A stretch of 64,000 nucleotides of DNA. It comes from Actinosynnema pretiosum (GTDB lineage: Bacteria > Actinomycetota > Actinomycetes > Mycobacteriales > Pseudonocardiaceae). Location of the stretch: contig NZ_JAMTCF010000010.1 of the NCBI RefSeq assembly GCF_024171695.1, positions 1-64,000 of the forward strand. Direction: 5' to 3'. Positions within the stretch are counted from its first letter, which is position 1. Every line of letters starts with the position of its first letter. The position numbers and the translations under genes were made by a program. The notes under the pieces are model-generated. The model was not told the origin of the DNA, did not search any database, and worked only from the letters and a program-made list of their open reading frames with translations. Below, piece by piece: positions 25,290 to 33,905 of this stretch.

Positions 25290-26156
25290 TCAGGCGTGGG
25301 TGGTGAGCTGGTCGGCGAGGTCGGCGTACCGGTCGAGGGCGGTGGCTCGGGCGGTGTCGCGGTGGGCCTCGTGCTCGGCGAGGCGGGTGAGCAGGGCGTT
25401 GCGGATCTCGTGGTAGCAGTCCGGGCCCAGGGGTAGGCGCAGTGGGGTGTGGCCGCTGTCGACCAGGTCGACGAGGGCGGTGGCGATCTTGTCGGGGGCG
25501 TTGACCAGGGGGATGGCGCCGCTGGTGATGGCGCGGCGGATTTCTCCGGCGGGGCCTGCGTCGTACTCGGGCATGATCGGGGCGGTGGCGAGGGCCGCGC
25601 CGAAGCCGGTGGGGGCCGCGCCGGGTTCGACGATGGTCAGGCCGATGCCGAAGGGGGCGATCTCGGCGGCGGTGGTCTGGCAGAAGCCCTCGATGCCCCA
25701 CTTGGCGGCGTGGTAGTAGCCGAAGTTGGGGAAGGCCGCTTGGCCGCCCGCCGTGGAGATCTGCAGGACGCGGCCGTGGCCTTGGGCGCGCAGGTGGGGC
25801 AGGGCGGCGCGGATGACGGAGATGGAGCCGAGCAGGTTGGTGTCGATCACCTGGCGGATCTGGGTGTCGGTGGCTTCCTCGACGGAGGCAAACACGGCAT
25901 AGCCGGCGTTGTTGACCACCACGTCGATGGTGCCCAGTTCGGTGAAGGCGGCGTCGACGACCTGGTTCACCTGTTCGGTGTCGGTGACGTCGAGCGCTCG
26001 CGTCCAGAGCCGGTCGCCGTGCTCGGTCTTGAGGTCGGCCAGGACCTCGGGGCGGCGCAGGGTGGCGGCGACGCGGTCGCCGCGGTCGAGCAGCTTCCTG
26101 GTCAGCAGGAGGCCGAAGCCGGATGAGGTGCCGGTGATGAACCACGTGCTGGTCAT
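25290..26156 (-). CDS. Short-chain dehydrogenase/reductase
   Basis: A 288-residue classical SDR. It carries the cofactor loop TGTSSGFG, NNAGYAVF, the catalytic YYHAAKWG (YxxxK) and LTIVEPGAAPTGF. The pattern fits the oxidoreductase subgroup that MerR-type regulators often control. ATG 26156 (MTSTWFITG) is chosen; GTG 26180 would add eight residues. Its promoter, on the minus strand, has the 19-bp spacer of MerR-activated promoters, and the MerR gene is directly divergent. Confidence 0.9.
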   Translation of the reverse strand: MTSTWFITGTSSGFGLLLTRKLLDRGDRVAATLRRPEVLADLKTEHGDRLWTRALDVTDTEQVNQVVDAAFTELGTIDVVVNNAGYAVFASVEEATDTQIRQVIDTNLLGSISVIRAALPHLRAQGHGRVLQISTAGGQAAFPNFGYYHAAKWGIEGFCQTTAAEIAPFGIGLTIVEPGAAPTGFGAALATAPIMPEYDAGPAGEIRRAITSGAIPLVNAPDKIATALVDLVDSGHTPLRLPLGPDCYHEIRNALLTRLAEHEAHRDTARATALDRYADLADQLTTHA

Positions 26157-26192
26157 TGCTGGTTTGTTCCTCTCGCTCACGTTCTGGTGGTG

Positions 26193-26223
26193 ACGCTATG
26201 AGCTGGAGTCGAGGCGAGGTCAA
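26193..26223 (-). promoter_or_regulatory. MerR-type promoter with 19-bp spacer
   Basis: On the minus strand TTGACC (26223-26218) and TAGCGT (26198-26193) are separated by 19 bp, the unusually long spacing of promoters that need a MerR protein to untwist the DNA. The short inverted arms GGAGT and ACTCC at 26205-26209 and 26222-26226 bracket the centre. It reads towards the SDR gene; the MerR gene starts 17 bases beyond the -35 box. Confidence 0.75.
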
Positions 26224-26240
26224 CTCCGTAGGGTGGGGGT

Positions 26241-26714
26241 ATGACCTCGGTGACCGGCGCACCCCTGTTGACCATCGGCGACGTGGCCGGGTTGACCGGG
26301 TTGAGCGTCCACGCGGTGCGCTTCTACGAGCGGGAGGGGCTGTTCGTGTCGCCCGTTCGGCGCAACGCGGCGGGGCGGAGGGTGTTCGGGCGTGAGGACG
26401 TGGGGTGGTTGCGGGCGTGCGCGCGGTTGCGCGGGGCGGGGATGCCGGTGCCGGAGATCCGGCGGTACGCGGAGCTGGTGCGCGCGGGTGGGGGGACGGT
26501 GCGGGAGCGGTTGGCGCTGCTGCGGGCGCACGAGGAGCGGATGGCGGCGCAGGTGGCGGAGCTGACGTCGTTGCTGGGTGTGGTGCGGGGGAAGGTGGCG
26601 CTGTACGAGGCGCACCTGGAGGCGGGGTCGGCGGAGACGTTGTGGGTGGACGGTCCGGACTGCTCGCCGCCCGCGCCGCCGTCGTCCTCCGGTGGTGTCG
26701 GGGGTCGGCGCTAG
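26241..26714 (+). CDS. MerR-family transcriptional regulator
   Basis: A 157-residue MerR protein. The HTH plus wing is at ~10-75 (LLTIGDVAGLTGLSVHAVRF, YEREGLF, RRVFGREDVGWLRACARLR), followed by the dimerisation helix ERMAAQVAELTSLLGVVRGKV. There is no metal-binding Cys cluster, so it is probably a redox- or drug-responsive type rather than MerR proper. It is divergent from the SDR gene it most likely activates. The C-terminal tail is Pro/Ser-rich. Confidence 0.9.
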   Translation: MTSVTGAPLLTIGDVAGLTGLSVHAVRFYEREGLFVSPVRRNAAGRRVFGREDVGWLRACARLRGAGMPVPEIRRYAELVRAGGGTVRERLALLRAHEERMAAQVAELTSLLGVVRGKVALYEAHLEAGSAETLWVDGPDCSPPAPPSSSGGVGGRR

Positions 26715-26724
26715 CGTGCGCGGT

Positions 26725-27054
26725 GTGGCGGGGTTGTCGGGTCCGTGGGGTGCGTGGCGGGTGGTGCGGCGGAATGACGGCGCGGTGGTGTGCCTGGTCG
26801 ACGTGGACGAGGTGGATTTCCCGTGGTTGGCCGGCGCGGTGACGCCGGGGCCTGCGTTCGAGGGGTGCGCGCCGCTGTTCGCGCGGGTGCGGGAGCTGGC
26901 GGGGCGGGGTGCGGACTGGGGCGAGGCGTACGCGCGGGTCGAGGCGGAGGTGGGGCTGGTGTCGCCGGAGGGGCCGGTGGCGGGGTTCCTGCTGCGCCTG
27001 GACGGTGGGCGGGCGTGGTTCCGGTTCGGCGGGGAGCCGTTCGAGGACGGGTGA
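26725..27054 (+). CDS. Small protein of unknown function
   Basis: A 109-residue soluble protein beginning VAGLSGPWGAWRVVRRNDG. It contains VVCLVDVDEVDFPWLAGAV and ends AWFRFGGEPFEDG. I recognise no domain. The start is uncertain (GTG 26725 or 26716), with no clear ribosome-binding site. It follows the MerR gene by 10 bases and converges with the amidoligase-like gene, 8 bases between stops. Confidence 0.6.
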   Translation: MAGLSGPWGAWRVVRRNDGAVVCLVDVDEVDFPWLAGAVTPGPAFEGCAPLFARVRELAGRGADWGEAYARVEAEVGLVSPEGPVAGFLLRLDGGRAWFRFGGEPFEDG

Positions 27055-27062
27055 GCGGTCGG

Positions 27063-28394
27063 TCAGGGCAGGCGGTGCAGTGCCGCGATGTAGCGGTGGA
27101 AGCCGAGGGCGAAGTCCCGCCACTGCTCCACCGGGATCTTGTTGTTCTGGGCGCCCCGGAACTCGAAGATGCCCACGTCGGCGGCCGTCGGGCCAGCGCC
27201 GATCCGCTCCTTCTTGGCGCCGAACTCGCCCATGCTCTCGGCGTCCTTGAGGGTGCGGAGCCGGTCGACGCCTCCGAGCAGGCCGGTGAGCCACTCGCGG
27301 ATGGTCAGCTTCGGGGTGTACGTGCCCTTCCGCTCGCGGTTCTCGTCGACTTTGACGCCTCGGCTGATGACGCTGTCGTCCGCGGTCAGGAGGAGCGCGG
27401 GCGGGGTGTTGGTCAGCGCCAGGTTCACCCACTCGTCGTCGTGGGCGCGCCAGTGGGCCTGCTCATCGTCCGGGAGCAGTGTGAACAGGTGCGCGAAGTC
27501 GGTGCGGGCCAGCAGTTCGTCGCCGATCTGCTTGGGGTAGTTCAAGGCGATGTTGTACCGGCTGTTGGCGTCGAGAGCGCTGAGTTCGGCTTTGTGGGGG
27601 GTGCCGCCCGCGGTGAGGTACTGGGTGATCAGGGTGAGCAGGCCGACGAGCTTCGCGCTGGGGGCGCCGACGCCGGGCACTTGCACGCTGTTCGCCCGGA
27701 ACTGCATGAGCGCGGCGGTGTTGGTGAGTGCGTCGGGGATGGGGACGGCGTCCTGCCGGAGCCGGGGGATCTTGGCCAGGTCGAGCCCGCTGGTGACTTG
27801 GGGGCCTGCTCGCAGGGCGCGGTCGGAGGTGGGTTCGACGAGGTAGGCGTGGTCGTCGGCACGGCCGGTGGCCTGGGACAGGAGGAAGGTGGGGCGAGTG
27901 GAGGCGGTGGTCTGCAGGGCGGTCCCGAGGTTGGCGAGGGCTGTCATGGTGCGGTCCAGGTCCTGTTCGCCCTCGGCGCTCTCCTCGACGGGCGGGTGCA
28001 CGATGAACTCGATCTCGGACTTGCCGCCGCCCGCCTCGTCCGCCTCCAGCTTGAAGCCGGTGTGCGCTGGGCCGATGGGGTCTTTCTTGGCCATGGACGA
28101 GGAGCCGATGAGCCGCTTCTTCCTGACGAGCCAGCCGGTCTCGAACTCGAAGCCGACCTTGCGCTGCGCGACCGGGGTGGTCGCGGGATCCGGTCGGGCT
28201 TGTCGCGGGCTGCGGGGGCGGGGTGGTGTGCCGCCGCGCACTGCGCGCAGGACCGCGATCTCGCGCTCTCGAGGGGTCAGCGCGGCCACGGCCGCGTTGC
28301 CTGAGGCGCGTTGCAGGGCCAGGATCCCGTCGAGGAGTTCGTGGTGTGGTGCGGCGGTGGTGTGGGGCGTGTTCCTCCCACGATGGGCGCGCAT
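27063..28394 (-). CDS. LQRxxGN-motif protein, possibly amidoligase-like
   Basis: A 443-residue protein. Residues 25-39 read ILALQRASGNAAVAAL, matching the LQRxxGNxAVxxL segment found at the N-terminus of proteins linked to extracellular contractile injection systems (eCIS). After a basic Pro-rich linker comes KVGFEFETGWLVRKK, then GFKLEADEAGGG and SEIEFIVHPP; this G(V/F)E(I/F)E ... D ... EIE(F/V) spacing recalls amidoligase/ATP-grasp-like enzymes, an inference from pattern only. No other eCIS gene is in the window. ATG 28394 gives this start. It is divergent from the HAD gene. Confidence 0.7.
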   Translation of the reverse strand: MRAHRGRNTPHTTAAPHHELLDGILALQRASGNAAVAALTPREREIAVLRAVRGGTPPRPRSPRQARPDPATTPVAQRKVGFEFETGWLVRKKRLIGSSSMAKKDPIGPAHTGFKLEADEAGGGKSEIEFIVHPPVEESAEGEQDLDRTMTALANLGTALQTTASTRPTFLLSQATGRADDHAYLVEPTSDRALRAGPQVTSGLDLAKIPRLRQDAVPIPDALTNTAALMQFRANSVQVPGVGAPSAKLVGLLTLITQYLTAGGTPHKAELSALDANSRYNIALNYPKQIGDELLARTDFAHLFTLLPDDEQAHWRAHDDEWVNLALTNTPPALLLTADDSVISRGVKVDENRERKGTYTPKLTIREWLTGLLGGVDRLRTLKDAESMGEFGAKKERIGAGPTAADVGIFEFRGAQNNKIPVEQWRDFALGFHRYIAALHRLP

Positions 28395-28510
28395 GGCCTC
28401 GTGATAGCGCACCGGTGAGCTCGGGTGAAGGGGTTCGGCGGCTGCGCGTCCGCTCGGAGCAACCCGGAATCCCCAGTTCAGCGCTCCGCAGCTCCCCCGT
28501 CCCGTCACCG

Positions 28511-28540
28511 TTGACCGACATACCGACCGGTCGGTACCCT
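28511..28540 (+). promoter_or_regulatory. Promoter with embedded TetR-type operator
   Basis: TACCGACCGGTCGGTA at 28521-28536 is a perfect 16-bp palindrome of the class bound by TetR regulators of acyl-CoA metabolism. It lies between TTGACC (28511-28516) and TACCCT (28535-28540), 18-bp spacer. The -10 box ends 6 bases before GTG 28547, so transcription probably starts at the start codon (leaderless). No TetR gene is adjacent. Confidence 0.75.
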
Positions 28541-28546
28541 CGCGGC

Positions 28547-29197
28547 GTGGTCAACGCGAGGACGCGTGAGGTCGACGCCGTGGTGCTGGACTGGGGCGGG
28601 GTGATGACCGTGCCGGTCCCCGCGTTCGTGGACTCCTGGCTCACCGCCGAGCGGATCGACCGCGCGCGCTACACCACCACCCTGCGCGCCTGGATGGGTC
28701 GTTCCGCTCCCCCGGACACCCCGGTGGCGCGGCTGGAGACCGGTGAGCTGCCGGTGGCCGAGTTCGAGGCGCTGCTCGCCGCCGAGCTGACCACCCTGGA
28801 CGGCTCCCCCGTGCCCGCGCCCGGCCTGCTGCGCCGCATGTTCGGCCAGGCCCACCCCGACCCGGCGATGGTCGCCCTGGTGCGGTCGGCGCGCGCGGCC
28901 GGGCTGACCACGGCGCTGCTGTCCAACAGCTGGGGCGAGGGGTACCCGGAGGAGCTGCTGCTGGAGCTGTTCGACGTGGTCGTGGTCAGCGGCCGGATCG
29001 GGCTGCGCAAGCCCGACCCGGCGATCTTCGCGCACGCCGTCGAGCGGGTGGGCGCGCCCGCGTCCCGGTGCGTCTTCTTCGACGACATGCCGGGCAACGT
29101 GCAGGGCGCCCGCGCCGCCGGTCTGCTCGCGCACCGCCACACGAGCGCGGACGGCACCCGCCGCGTGCTGGAGAACCTGGTCGGAGGAGCCCTGTGA
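28547..29197 (+). CDS. HAD-superfamily hydrolase of an ACAD10-like operon
   Basis: A 216-residue HAD hydrolase. Motif I is VVLDWGGVM with nucleophile Asp15, motif II LLSNSWG, motif III Lys in GLRKPDP, and motif [14 protein letters not shown]. It resembles the N-terminal phosphatase domains of human ACAD10 and epoxide hydrolase. It is the first gene of a three-gene operon with a kinase-like APH protein and an acyl-CoA dehydrogenase; the next start overlaps its stop by 4 bases. A role in dephosphorylating a phospho-acyl intermediate is inferred from the order. Confidence 0.9.
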   Translation: MVNARTREVDAVVLDWGGVMTVPVPAFVDSWLTAERIDRARYTTTLRAWMGRSAPPDTPVARLETGELPVAEFEALLAAELTTLDGSPVPAPGLLRRMFGQAHPDPAMVALVRSARAAGLTTALLSNSWGEGYPEELLLELFDVVVVSGRIGLRKPDPAIFAHAVERVGAPASRCVFFDDMPGNVQGARAAGLLAHRHTSADGTRRVLENLVGGAL

Positions 29198-30228
29198 GCA
29201 CCGAGTTGCCCGGCCTGGACCTGGAGCGCCTGTCGATCCACCTGGGCAGCGGCCCGCTGACCGGCGAGCTGATCCCCGGTGGCCGCTCGAACCTGACCTA
29301 CCGGGTGGGCGACGGCCGCGAGCGGTGGGTGCTGCGGCGCCCGCCGCTGGGGCACGTGCTGGCCACCGCGCACGACATGGCCCGCGAGCACCGGGTGATC
29401 AGCGCGCTGGCGGGCACGGCCGTGCCGGTGCCGCAGGCGCTGCTGCTGTGCGAGGACCCGGAGGTGATCGGCGCGCCGTTCTACCTGATGCGCGAGATGC
29501 CGGGGCAGGCGCTGCGCGAGCGCGAGCAGTGCCCGTGGCTCACGCCCGAGCACGCCGCCGCCCTGTCCCACCGGCTGGTGGACGTCCTGGCCGACCTGCA
29601 CGCGGTGGACCCCGGCGAGGTGGGGCTGGGCGACTTCGGCAGGCCGGAGGGGTTCCTGGCGCGGCAGGTCGACCGGTGGGGCAGGCAGCTGGAGGCCTCG
29701 CGCAGCCGGGACCTGCCGGGCATCGACCGGTTGCGGCGGGTGCTGGCCGACACAGTGCCGGTGTCGCGGCGGGCGTCGGTGGTGCACGGGGACTACCGGT
29801 TGGACAACGTGCTGGTCACCGAGGACCCGCCGGGCGGGGTGAGCGCGGTGCTGGACTGGGAGATGGCCACGCTCGGCGACCCGCTGGCCGACCTGGGGCT
29901 GATGTGCGTGTACTGGGGCGGGCTCGGGCTGGCCGACGACCCGATCACCGGGACGGTGCCCGCGATGCCGGGGTTCGCCTCCACCGGGGAGATGGTCGCC
30001 CGGTACGCCGAGCGCAGCGGCGCGGACGTGTCCGGGCTGGGCTGGTACACGGCGTTCGGGTGCTTCAAGCTCGCGGTGATCGTGGAGGGCATCCACTACC
30101 GGTACCGGGGCGGGCAGACCGTGGGGGCCGGGTTCGACCGGATCGGGGAGCTGACGGAGCCGCTGGTGCGGCGGGGACTGGCCGAGGCGGGCGCGGGGCG
30201 CCCTGGGAGAGCGGGAGAGCAGAGCTGA
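29194..30228 (+). CDS. Aminoglycoside-phosphotransferase-like kinase (ACAD10/11 type)
   Basis: A 344-residue APH-fold kinase. [14 protein letters not shown] is the nucleotide loop, [12 protein letters not shown] at ~196-207 holds the catalytic Asp200 and Asn205, and [17 protein letters not shown] holds the metal-binding Asp221. These motifs match the APH domain of ACAD10/ACAD11, which phosphorylates the 4-hydroxyl of 4-hydroxyacyl-CoAs so that the dehydrogenase partner can handle the product. It is not an antibiotic-resistance enzyme by context. GGAGGA precedes the GTG; its stop overlaps the ATG of the next gene. Confidence 0.9.
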   Translation: MSTELPGLDLERLSIHLGSGPLTGELIPGGRSNLTYRVGDGRERWVLRRPPLGHVLATAHDMAREHRVISALAGTAVPVPQALLLCEDPEVIGAPFYLMREMPGQALREREQCPWLTPEHAAALSHRLVDVLADLHAVDPGEVGLGDFGRPEGFLARQVDRWGRQLEASRSRDLPGIDRLRRVLADTVPVSRRASVVHGDYRLDNVLVTEDPPGGVSAVLDWEMATLGDPLADLGLMCVYWGGLGLADDPITGTVPAMPGFASTGEMVARYAERSGADVSGLGWYTAFGCFKLAVIVEGIHYRYRGGQTVGAGFDRIGELTEPLVRRGLAEAGAGRPGRAGEQS

Positions 30229-31436
30229 TGGACTTCGCCCACGACGCCACCACCGAGCAGCTGCGGCGGGAGCTGCTGGAGTTCATGGAGGACTTCGTGC
30301 TGCCCGCGGAGCCGGTGCTGGCGCGGCAGCTGGCCGAGGCGGACCCGTGGGTCAAGCCGAAGGTGATCGAGGAGCTCAAGGCCGAGGCGCGGCGGCGGGG
30401 GTTGTGGAACCTGTTCCTGCCGGACCGGGAGCACGGGGCGGGGCTGACGAACCTGCAGTACGCGCCGCTGGCGGAGATCACCGGCCGCAGCCCGCACCTG
30501 GCGCCGGAGGCCTTGAACTGCGCGGCGCCGGACACCGGGAACATGGAGGTGCTGGCGATGTTCGGCAGCGCCGAGCAGCAGCGGGCGTGGCTGCGACCGC
30601 TGCTGGACGGGCGCATCCGGTCGGCGTTCTGCATGACCGAGCCGGAGGTGGCGTCCTCGGACGCGACGAACATCGCGACCCGCATCAGGCGCGACGGGGA
30701 CGAGTACGTGATCGACGGGCGCAAGTGGTGGTCGTCGGGGGCGATGAACCCGGAGTGCGCGGTCTTCATCGTGATGGGCAAGACCGATCCGGGCGCGGAG
30801 CGGCACCGGCAGCAGTCGATGGTCCTGGTGCCGCGTGACACGCCGGGGGTGCGGGTGGAGCGCGGGATGCGGGTGTTCGGCTACGACGACGCCTCGCACG
30901 GCGGGCACGCGGAGGTGGTGTTCGAGGGCGTGCGGGTGCCCGCGGCGAACCTGATCGGCGGGGAGGGCGACGGGTTCGCGATCGCCCAGGCCAGGCTGGG
31001 GCCGGGGCGGGTGCACCACTGCATGAGGCTGATCGGGATGGCCGAGCGGGCGCTGGAGCTGATGTGCAGGCGGGCGCTGGAGCGGGTGGCGTTCGGTCGG
31101 CCGCTGGCGGAGCAGGGCGTGGTGCGGGAGTGGATCGCGGAGTCGCGGGTGCGCATCGAGCAGGCGCGGCTGCTGGTGCTCAAGACGGCGTGGCTGATGG
31201 ACACGGTGGGCAACAAGGGCGCGCACACGGAGATCCAGGCGATCAAGATCGCGGTGCCGCTGATGGCGGAGTGGGTGCTGGACAAGGCGATCCAGGCGCA
31301 CGGGGCGGCCGGGGTGAGCCAGGACCACCCGCTGGCCGAGCTGTGGGCGTCGGCCAGGACGCTGCGGTTGGCGGACGGGCCGGACGAGGTGCACCGGGTG
31401 TCGTTGGCGAAGCGGGAGTTGAAGCGGTACGCGTGA
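30228..31436 (+). CDS. Acyl-CoA dehydrogenase (ACAD10/11 type)
   Basis: A 402-residue flavoprotein dehydrogenase. [16 protein letters not shown] and the substrate loop [18 protein letters not shown] match the ACAD10/11 subgroup, and the C-terminal [20 protein letters not shown] is the FAD/active-site region. Its ATG overlaps the kinase gene stop by one base (TGATG). With the HAD and APH genes it would oxidise or eliminate from phosphorylated hydroxyacyl-CoA and feed beta-oxidation. It is the last gene of the operon. Confidence 0.92.
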   Translation: MDFAHDATTEQLRRELLEFMEDFVLPAEPVLARQLAEADPWVKPKVIEELKAEARRRGLWNLFLPDREHGAGLTNLQYAPLAEITGRSPHLAPEALNCAAPDTGNMEVLAMFGSAEQQRAWLRPLLDGRIRSAFCMTEPEVASSDATNIATRIRRDGDEYVIDGRKWWSSGAMNPECAVFIVMGKTDPGAERHRQQSMVLVPRDTPGVRVERGMRVFGYDDASHGGHAEVVFEGVRVPAANLIGGEGDGFAIAQARLGPGRVHHCMRLIGMAERALELMCRRALERVAFGRPLAEQGVVREWIAESRVRIEQARLLVLKTAWLMDTVGNKGAHTEIQAIKIAVPLMAEWVLDKAIQAHGAAGVSQDHPLAELWASARTLRLADGPDEVHRVSLAKRELKRYA

Positions 31437-31453
31437 GGGGTGGGGGCGTGCGG

Positions 31454-31740
31454 TCAGCGCGCCCCCTTGCCGAGGGTGGGCAGGCCGCCGGAGACGGTGC
31501 GGACGCTGCTGCCCAGGGGCGCGTCGCCGGGACCGGGTGCGGGCCGCCCGGTCCAGCACCTCCCGCGCGCAGGTGGGGCAGCGCCCGTCGGCCAGGTTGT
31601 ACCAGGACGTGGAGCGGGGACGTGTTCCGCTGCCCGGCTGCCGTCGCCGTGCGCCTGCCGCTGCTGCCGCGGCTGTGCCGACGACCTCGATGCGGTCTGC
31701 CGAGCCTGGTCCCGGTCGTCCACCGCCACCTCCCCCGCCT
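31454..31740 (-). pseudogene. Possible decayed small zinc-finger gene
   Basis: On the minus strand the segment WYNLADGRCPTCAREVLDRA (about 31540-31600) looks like genuine protein with a CPTC zinc pair, and LGSSVRTVSGGLPTLGKGAR just before a stop at 31454 looks like its C-terminus, but the two are in different frames. A single frameshift near 31525 would join them. Either a degraded gene or chance; no full-length frame exists in this 370-base gap between the ACAD gene and the DUF2867 gene. Confidence 0.35.
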
Positions 31741-31810
31741 GTCCTCCACAGTGCTCCTGGAAGGCGGGAGGCGAACCGCAGAACGGCGGTGCCGGTGATG
31801 TCGGCCTCGG

Positions 31811-32401
31811 TCAGCGGGGCCGTTCGCGCCAGGCGCGCTCCCAGCGGCGGGTCAGGGCCGGGTAGACGATCGTGTGGCGGAACGGGCCGATCAGGGACAG
31901 GTAGGCGCGACCCAGCCTGCCCCTGGTCTTGACCAGGACGGTCAGGCGCAGCTCGTGGTCGGCGCTGGTGGTCGAGGGCACCCAGCCCAGGTGCATGACC
32001 GCGTGCACGGACCGGTTCACGATCTCCGAGGCGGCCTCGGTCGGGAGGTCGTAGAGCGGGGTGAACGGGGGTTGGGCGTGCTGCGGGGTGGTGGTCGCGG
32101 TCAGGGCGGCGGGCAGGCGGGTGGCCAGTGAGGCGCCCGCTGGCCTGTCGTCGAGACGGAGCAGGGCGCCGAGCTTCCAGCGGATGGTGAAGAGCAGCTT
32201 GACCAGGCCTTTTTGCTTTTCGACGCCGCCGGTTCGGCGCATCGCGGCGTGCATGGCCGGGAAGTCGTCGGGGCCCGCGCCGGGGGTGCTGACGCGCCAC
32301 ACATCGTGCACGTGGAAGTCGTCGGTGACCTCGCGGATGCGCCACGGCATCGCGCTGTACGCGTTGTCGGGCAGCCTCGCCCCGGTGCTCTTGTCCCCCA
32401 T
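31811..32401 (-). CDS. DUF2867 family protein, copy 1
   Basis: A 196-residue protein of the DUF2867 type, a soluble fold often found as the C-terminal part of NAD-binding proteins but here alone. Family segments are FHVHDVWRV, GAGPDDFPAM, LRLTVLVKTRGRLGRAYLSL and GPFRHTIVYPALTRRWERAW. Function unknown; lipid binding has been proposed for this fold. The second copy at 33339-33905 shares the same segments (FHVEDVWRV, GAGPDDFPAV, VLVKTNGRLGSLYLRLIGPF), so they are tandem paralogues separated by a pseudogene. Confidence 0.85.
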   Translation of the reverse strand: MGDKSTGARLPDNAYSAMPWRIREVTDDFHVHDVWRVSTPGAGPDDFPAMHAAMRRTGGVEKQKGLVKLLFTIRWKLGALLRLDDRPAGASLATRLPAALTATTTPQHAQPPFTPLYDLPTEAASEIVNRSVHAVMHLGWVPSTTSADHELRLTVLVKTRGRLGRAYLSLIGPFRHTIVYPALTRRWERAWRERPR

Positions 32402-32496
32402 GCGGGGGATCGTAGGCAGCCCTCGTCCGGTATCACCCGATCGTGCGGGGAAGAACACCGCCGGAATTGTCGGACCCCGCCGCTAGCTTTCCGCAC

Positions 32497-33240
32497 GTGA
32501 TCGACTCAGCCACCGTCCCGGCCGACAGCGACCGGCCTTCGCTCCACCACGCCTGCGACAGCGCCGCAGGCGCTCACCGCGCTGCTCGGGGGCGACCTGG
32601 AGGAGACGGGTGCGGCGCTGGTTTACCGGGGCGCCTGCCTGCTGCGCCCGGCGACTACCCCGGTCGCGCTGTTCGCGGCAGGAGTGCTGGACGACCCGCG
32701 CACCGCCCTGGTGCGCGGACGCGGACTGCCCCGGACACCGAGACCGCGATCGTCCCGGCCACCTCGACCGCTGCGGGTGGCGCTGGTGCGGTGACCGGGC
32801 GGGTTCGGGCGGGCGTTGGACGCGGCCGGGCAGGAGTCCGAGGCGGTGCGCGCCGGGGTGAGGACGCGAGCTCGGGTGGGCACGGCGGTCGTGCCGCTGC
32901 TGGACGACGGGAGCGCCCCGGTGCGCGAGGCCACGCGGGACGGGGAGGCGCGTCTGGTCACTGAGGCGGGACAGGGCCCCGGTCGCGACGGCTGCGCGCC
33001 TCCGGGATCGACCGGGGGGCGCTGGTGCTGGGACGGTGGGAGGTGGCACCTGGGCTTGGAGCACCCCGAGCGGGGTGGCCGTCGCCTCGGTCCTGGAGGA
33101 CGACCTGGCGGCGCCTGCCGAGGTCAGGGCGGCACTGGCGCACCCGGACTGCGACGACTAGTTCCGCGACGGCTCCCCCGCGTTGCAACGCCGGTTCCGG
33201 TGGAGCCTGCCGGTGGAGCCTGCCGGTGGAGCGTGGTGGT
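32497..33240 (+). pseudogene. Decayed HEAT-repeat protein gene
   Basis: No continuous frame exists, but pieces in successive frames add up to an actinobacterial HEAT-repeat protein: LTALLGGDLEETGAALVYRG and PVALFAAGVLDDPRTALVR (32568-32720), then ALDAAGQESEAVRAGVR and VPLLDDGSAPVREATRDGEA (32815-32960), then VAVASVLEDDLAAPAEVRAA ending HPDCDD, a TAG, and FRDGSPALQRRFRWSLPV (33070-33215). The D-P-R-T and gSPxLQRRF segments are typical of that family. At least two frameshifts and one stop disable it. It probably began at GTG 32497. It lies between the two DUF2867 genes. Confidence 0.7.
33197..33235. repeat. Three tandem 13-bp repeats
   Basis: CCGGTGGAGCCTG occurs at 33197 and 33210, with CCGGTGGAGCGTG at 33223, at the end of the decayed HEAT gene. 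Thirteen is not a multiple of three, so the expansion itself shifts the frame. Confidence 0.8.
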
Positions 33241-33338
33241 CCCGGAGTGGAGGTTCGGCGGGCGCGGGCTGCCTGCAGGACCGGGCCGTGCTGCTGGCGG
33301 GACCGGGCCGTGCTGCCAGCGGGACGGGAGGCGAGCGC

Positions 33339-33905
33339 CTAGCGGACCCGGTCGCGCAGCACGCGCTCCCAGCGGCGCACCAGCGACGGGTACACCAGGT
33401 GGTCGCGGAACGGGCCGATCAGGCGCAGGTACAGCGAGCCCAGGCGGCCGTTGGTCTTGACCAGGACGGTCATCCGCAGCTCGTGGCCGTCGGCGTCGGG
33501 GGTCCAGCCCAGGTGGACCAGGCCGTGGACGGTCTTGTTCGCCAGTTCGGCCACCGCCTCGTCGGGCAACGCGTAGACCCCGGTGAACGGGCCGAACACC
33601 CGGCCTGCGGCGGTCGCGGCCAAGGGCGGGGGCAGTCTGTCGGACAGGGGGCGCACGCGCGTGCCCAGGCCGTGCTCGGGGCGGTCCCAGCCCAGCAGCG
33701 CGCCCAGGCGCTCGCGGATGGCGAACAGCAGGCCGCCGCCGTCGGAGTGCTCGGTCGCCTCCAGCAGCGCGGCCAGCACCGCCGGGAAGTCGTCGGGGCC
33801 CGCGCCGCAGGAGCGGACGCGCCACACGTCCTCGACGTGGAAGTCGGCGGCGTACCGGTGCAGCTGCCACGGGAGTTCGGTGAACGCGCGGTCGGGGAGC
33901 TTCAT
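33339..33905 (-). CDS. DUF2867 family protein, copy 2
   Basis: A 188-residue paralogue of the protein at 31811-32401, sharing WxxxRYAADFHVEDVWRVRS, GPDDFPAVLAAL, VHLGWTPDADGHELRMTVLV and RLIGPFRDHLVYPSLVRRWE. ATG 33905 (MKLPDRAFTEL) gives the same N-terminus as copy 1. Divergence between copies is substantial, so the duplication is old. Function unknown. It is divergent from the small gene at 34103. Confidence 0.85.
   Translation of the reverse strand: MKLPDRAFTELPWQLHRYAADFHVEDVWRVRSCGAGPDDFPAVLAALLEATEHSDGGGLLFAIRERLGALLGWDRPEHGLGTRVRPLSDRLPPPLAATAAGRVFGPFTGVYALPDEAVAELANKTVHGLVHLGWTPDADGHELRMTVLVKTNGRLGSLYLRLIGPFRDHLVYPSLVRRWERVLRDRVR

Noticed and set aside
29194-30228. Aminoglycoside resistance gene
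   Set aside because: The APH fold is present but motif details and the HAD/ACAD operon place it in the acyl-CoA kinase group.
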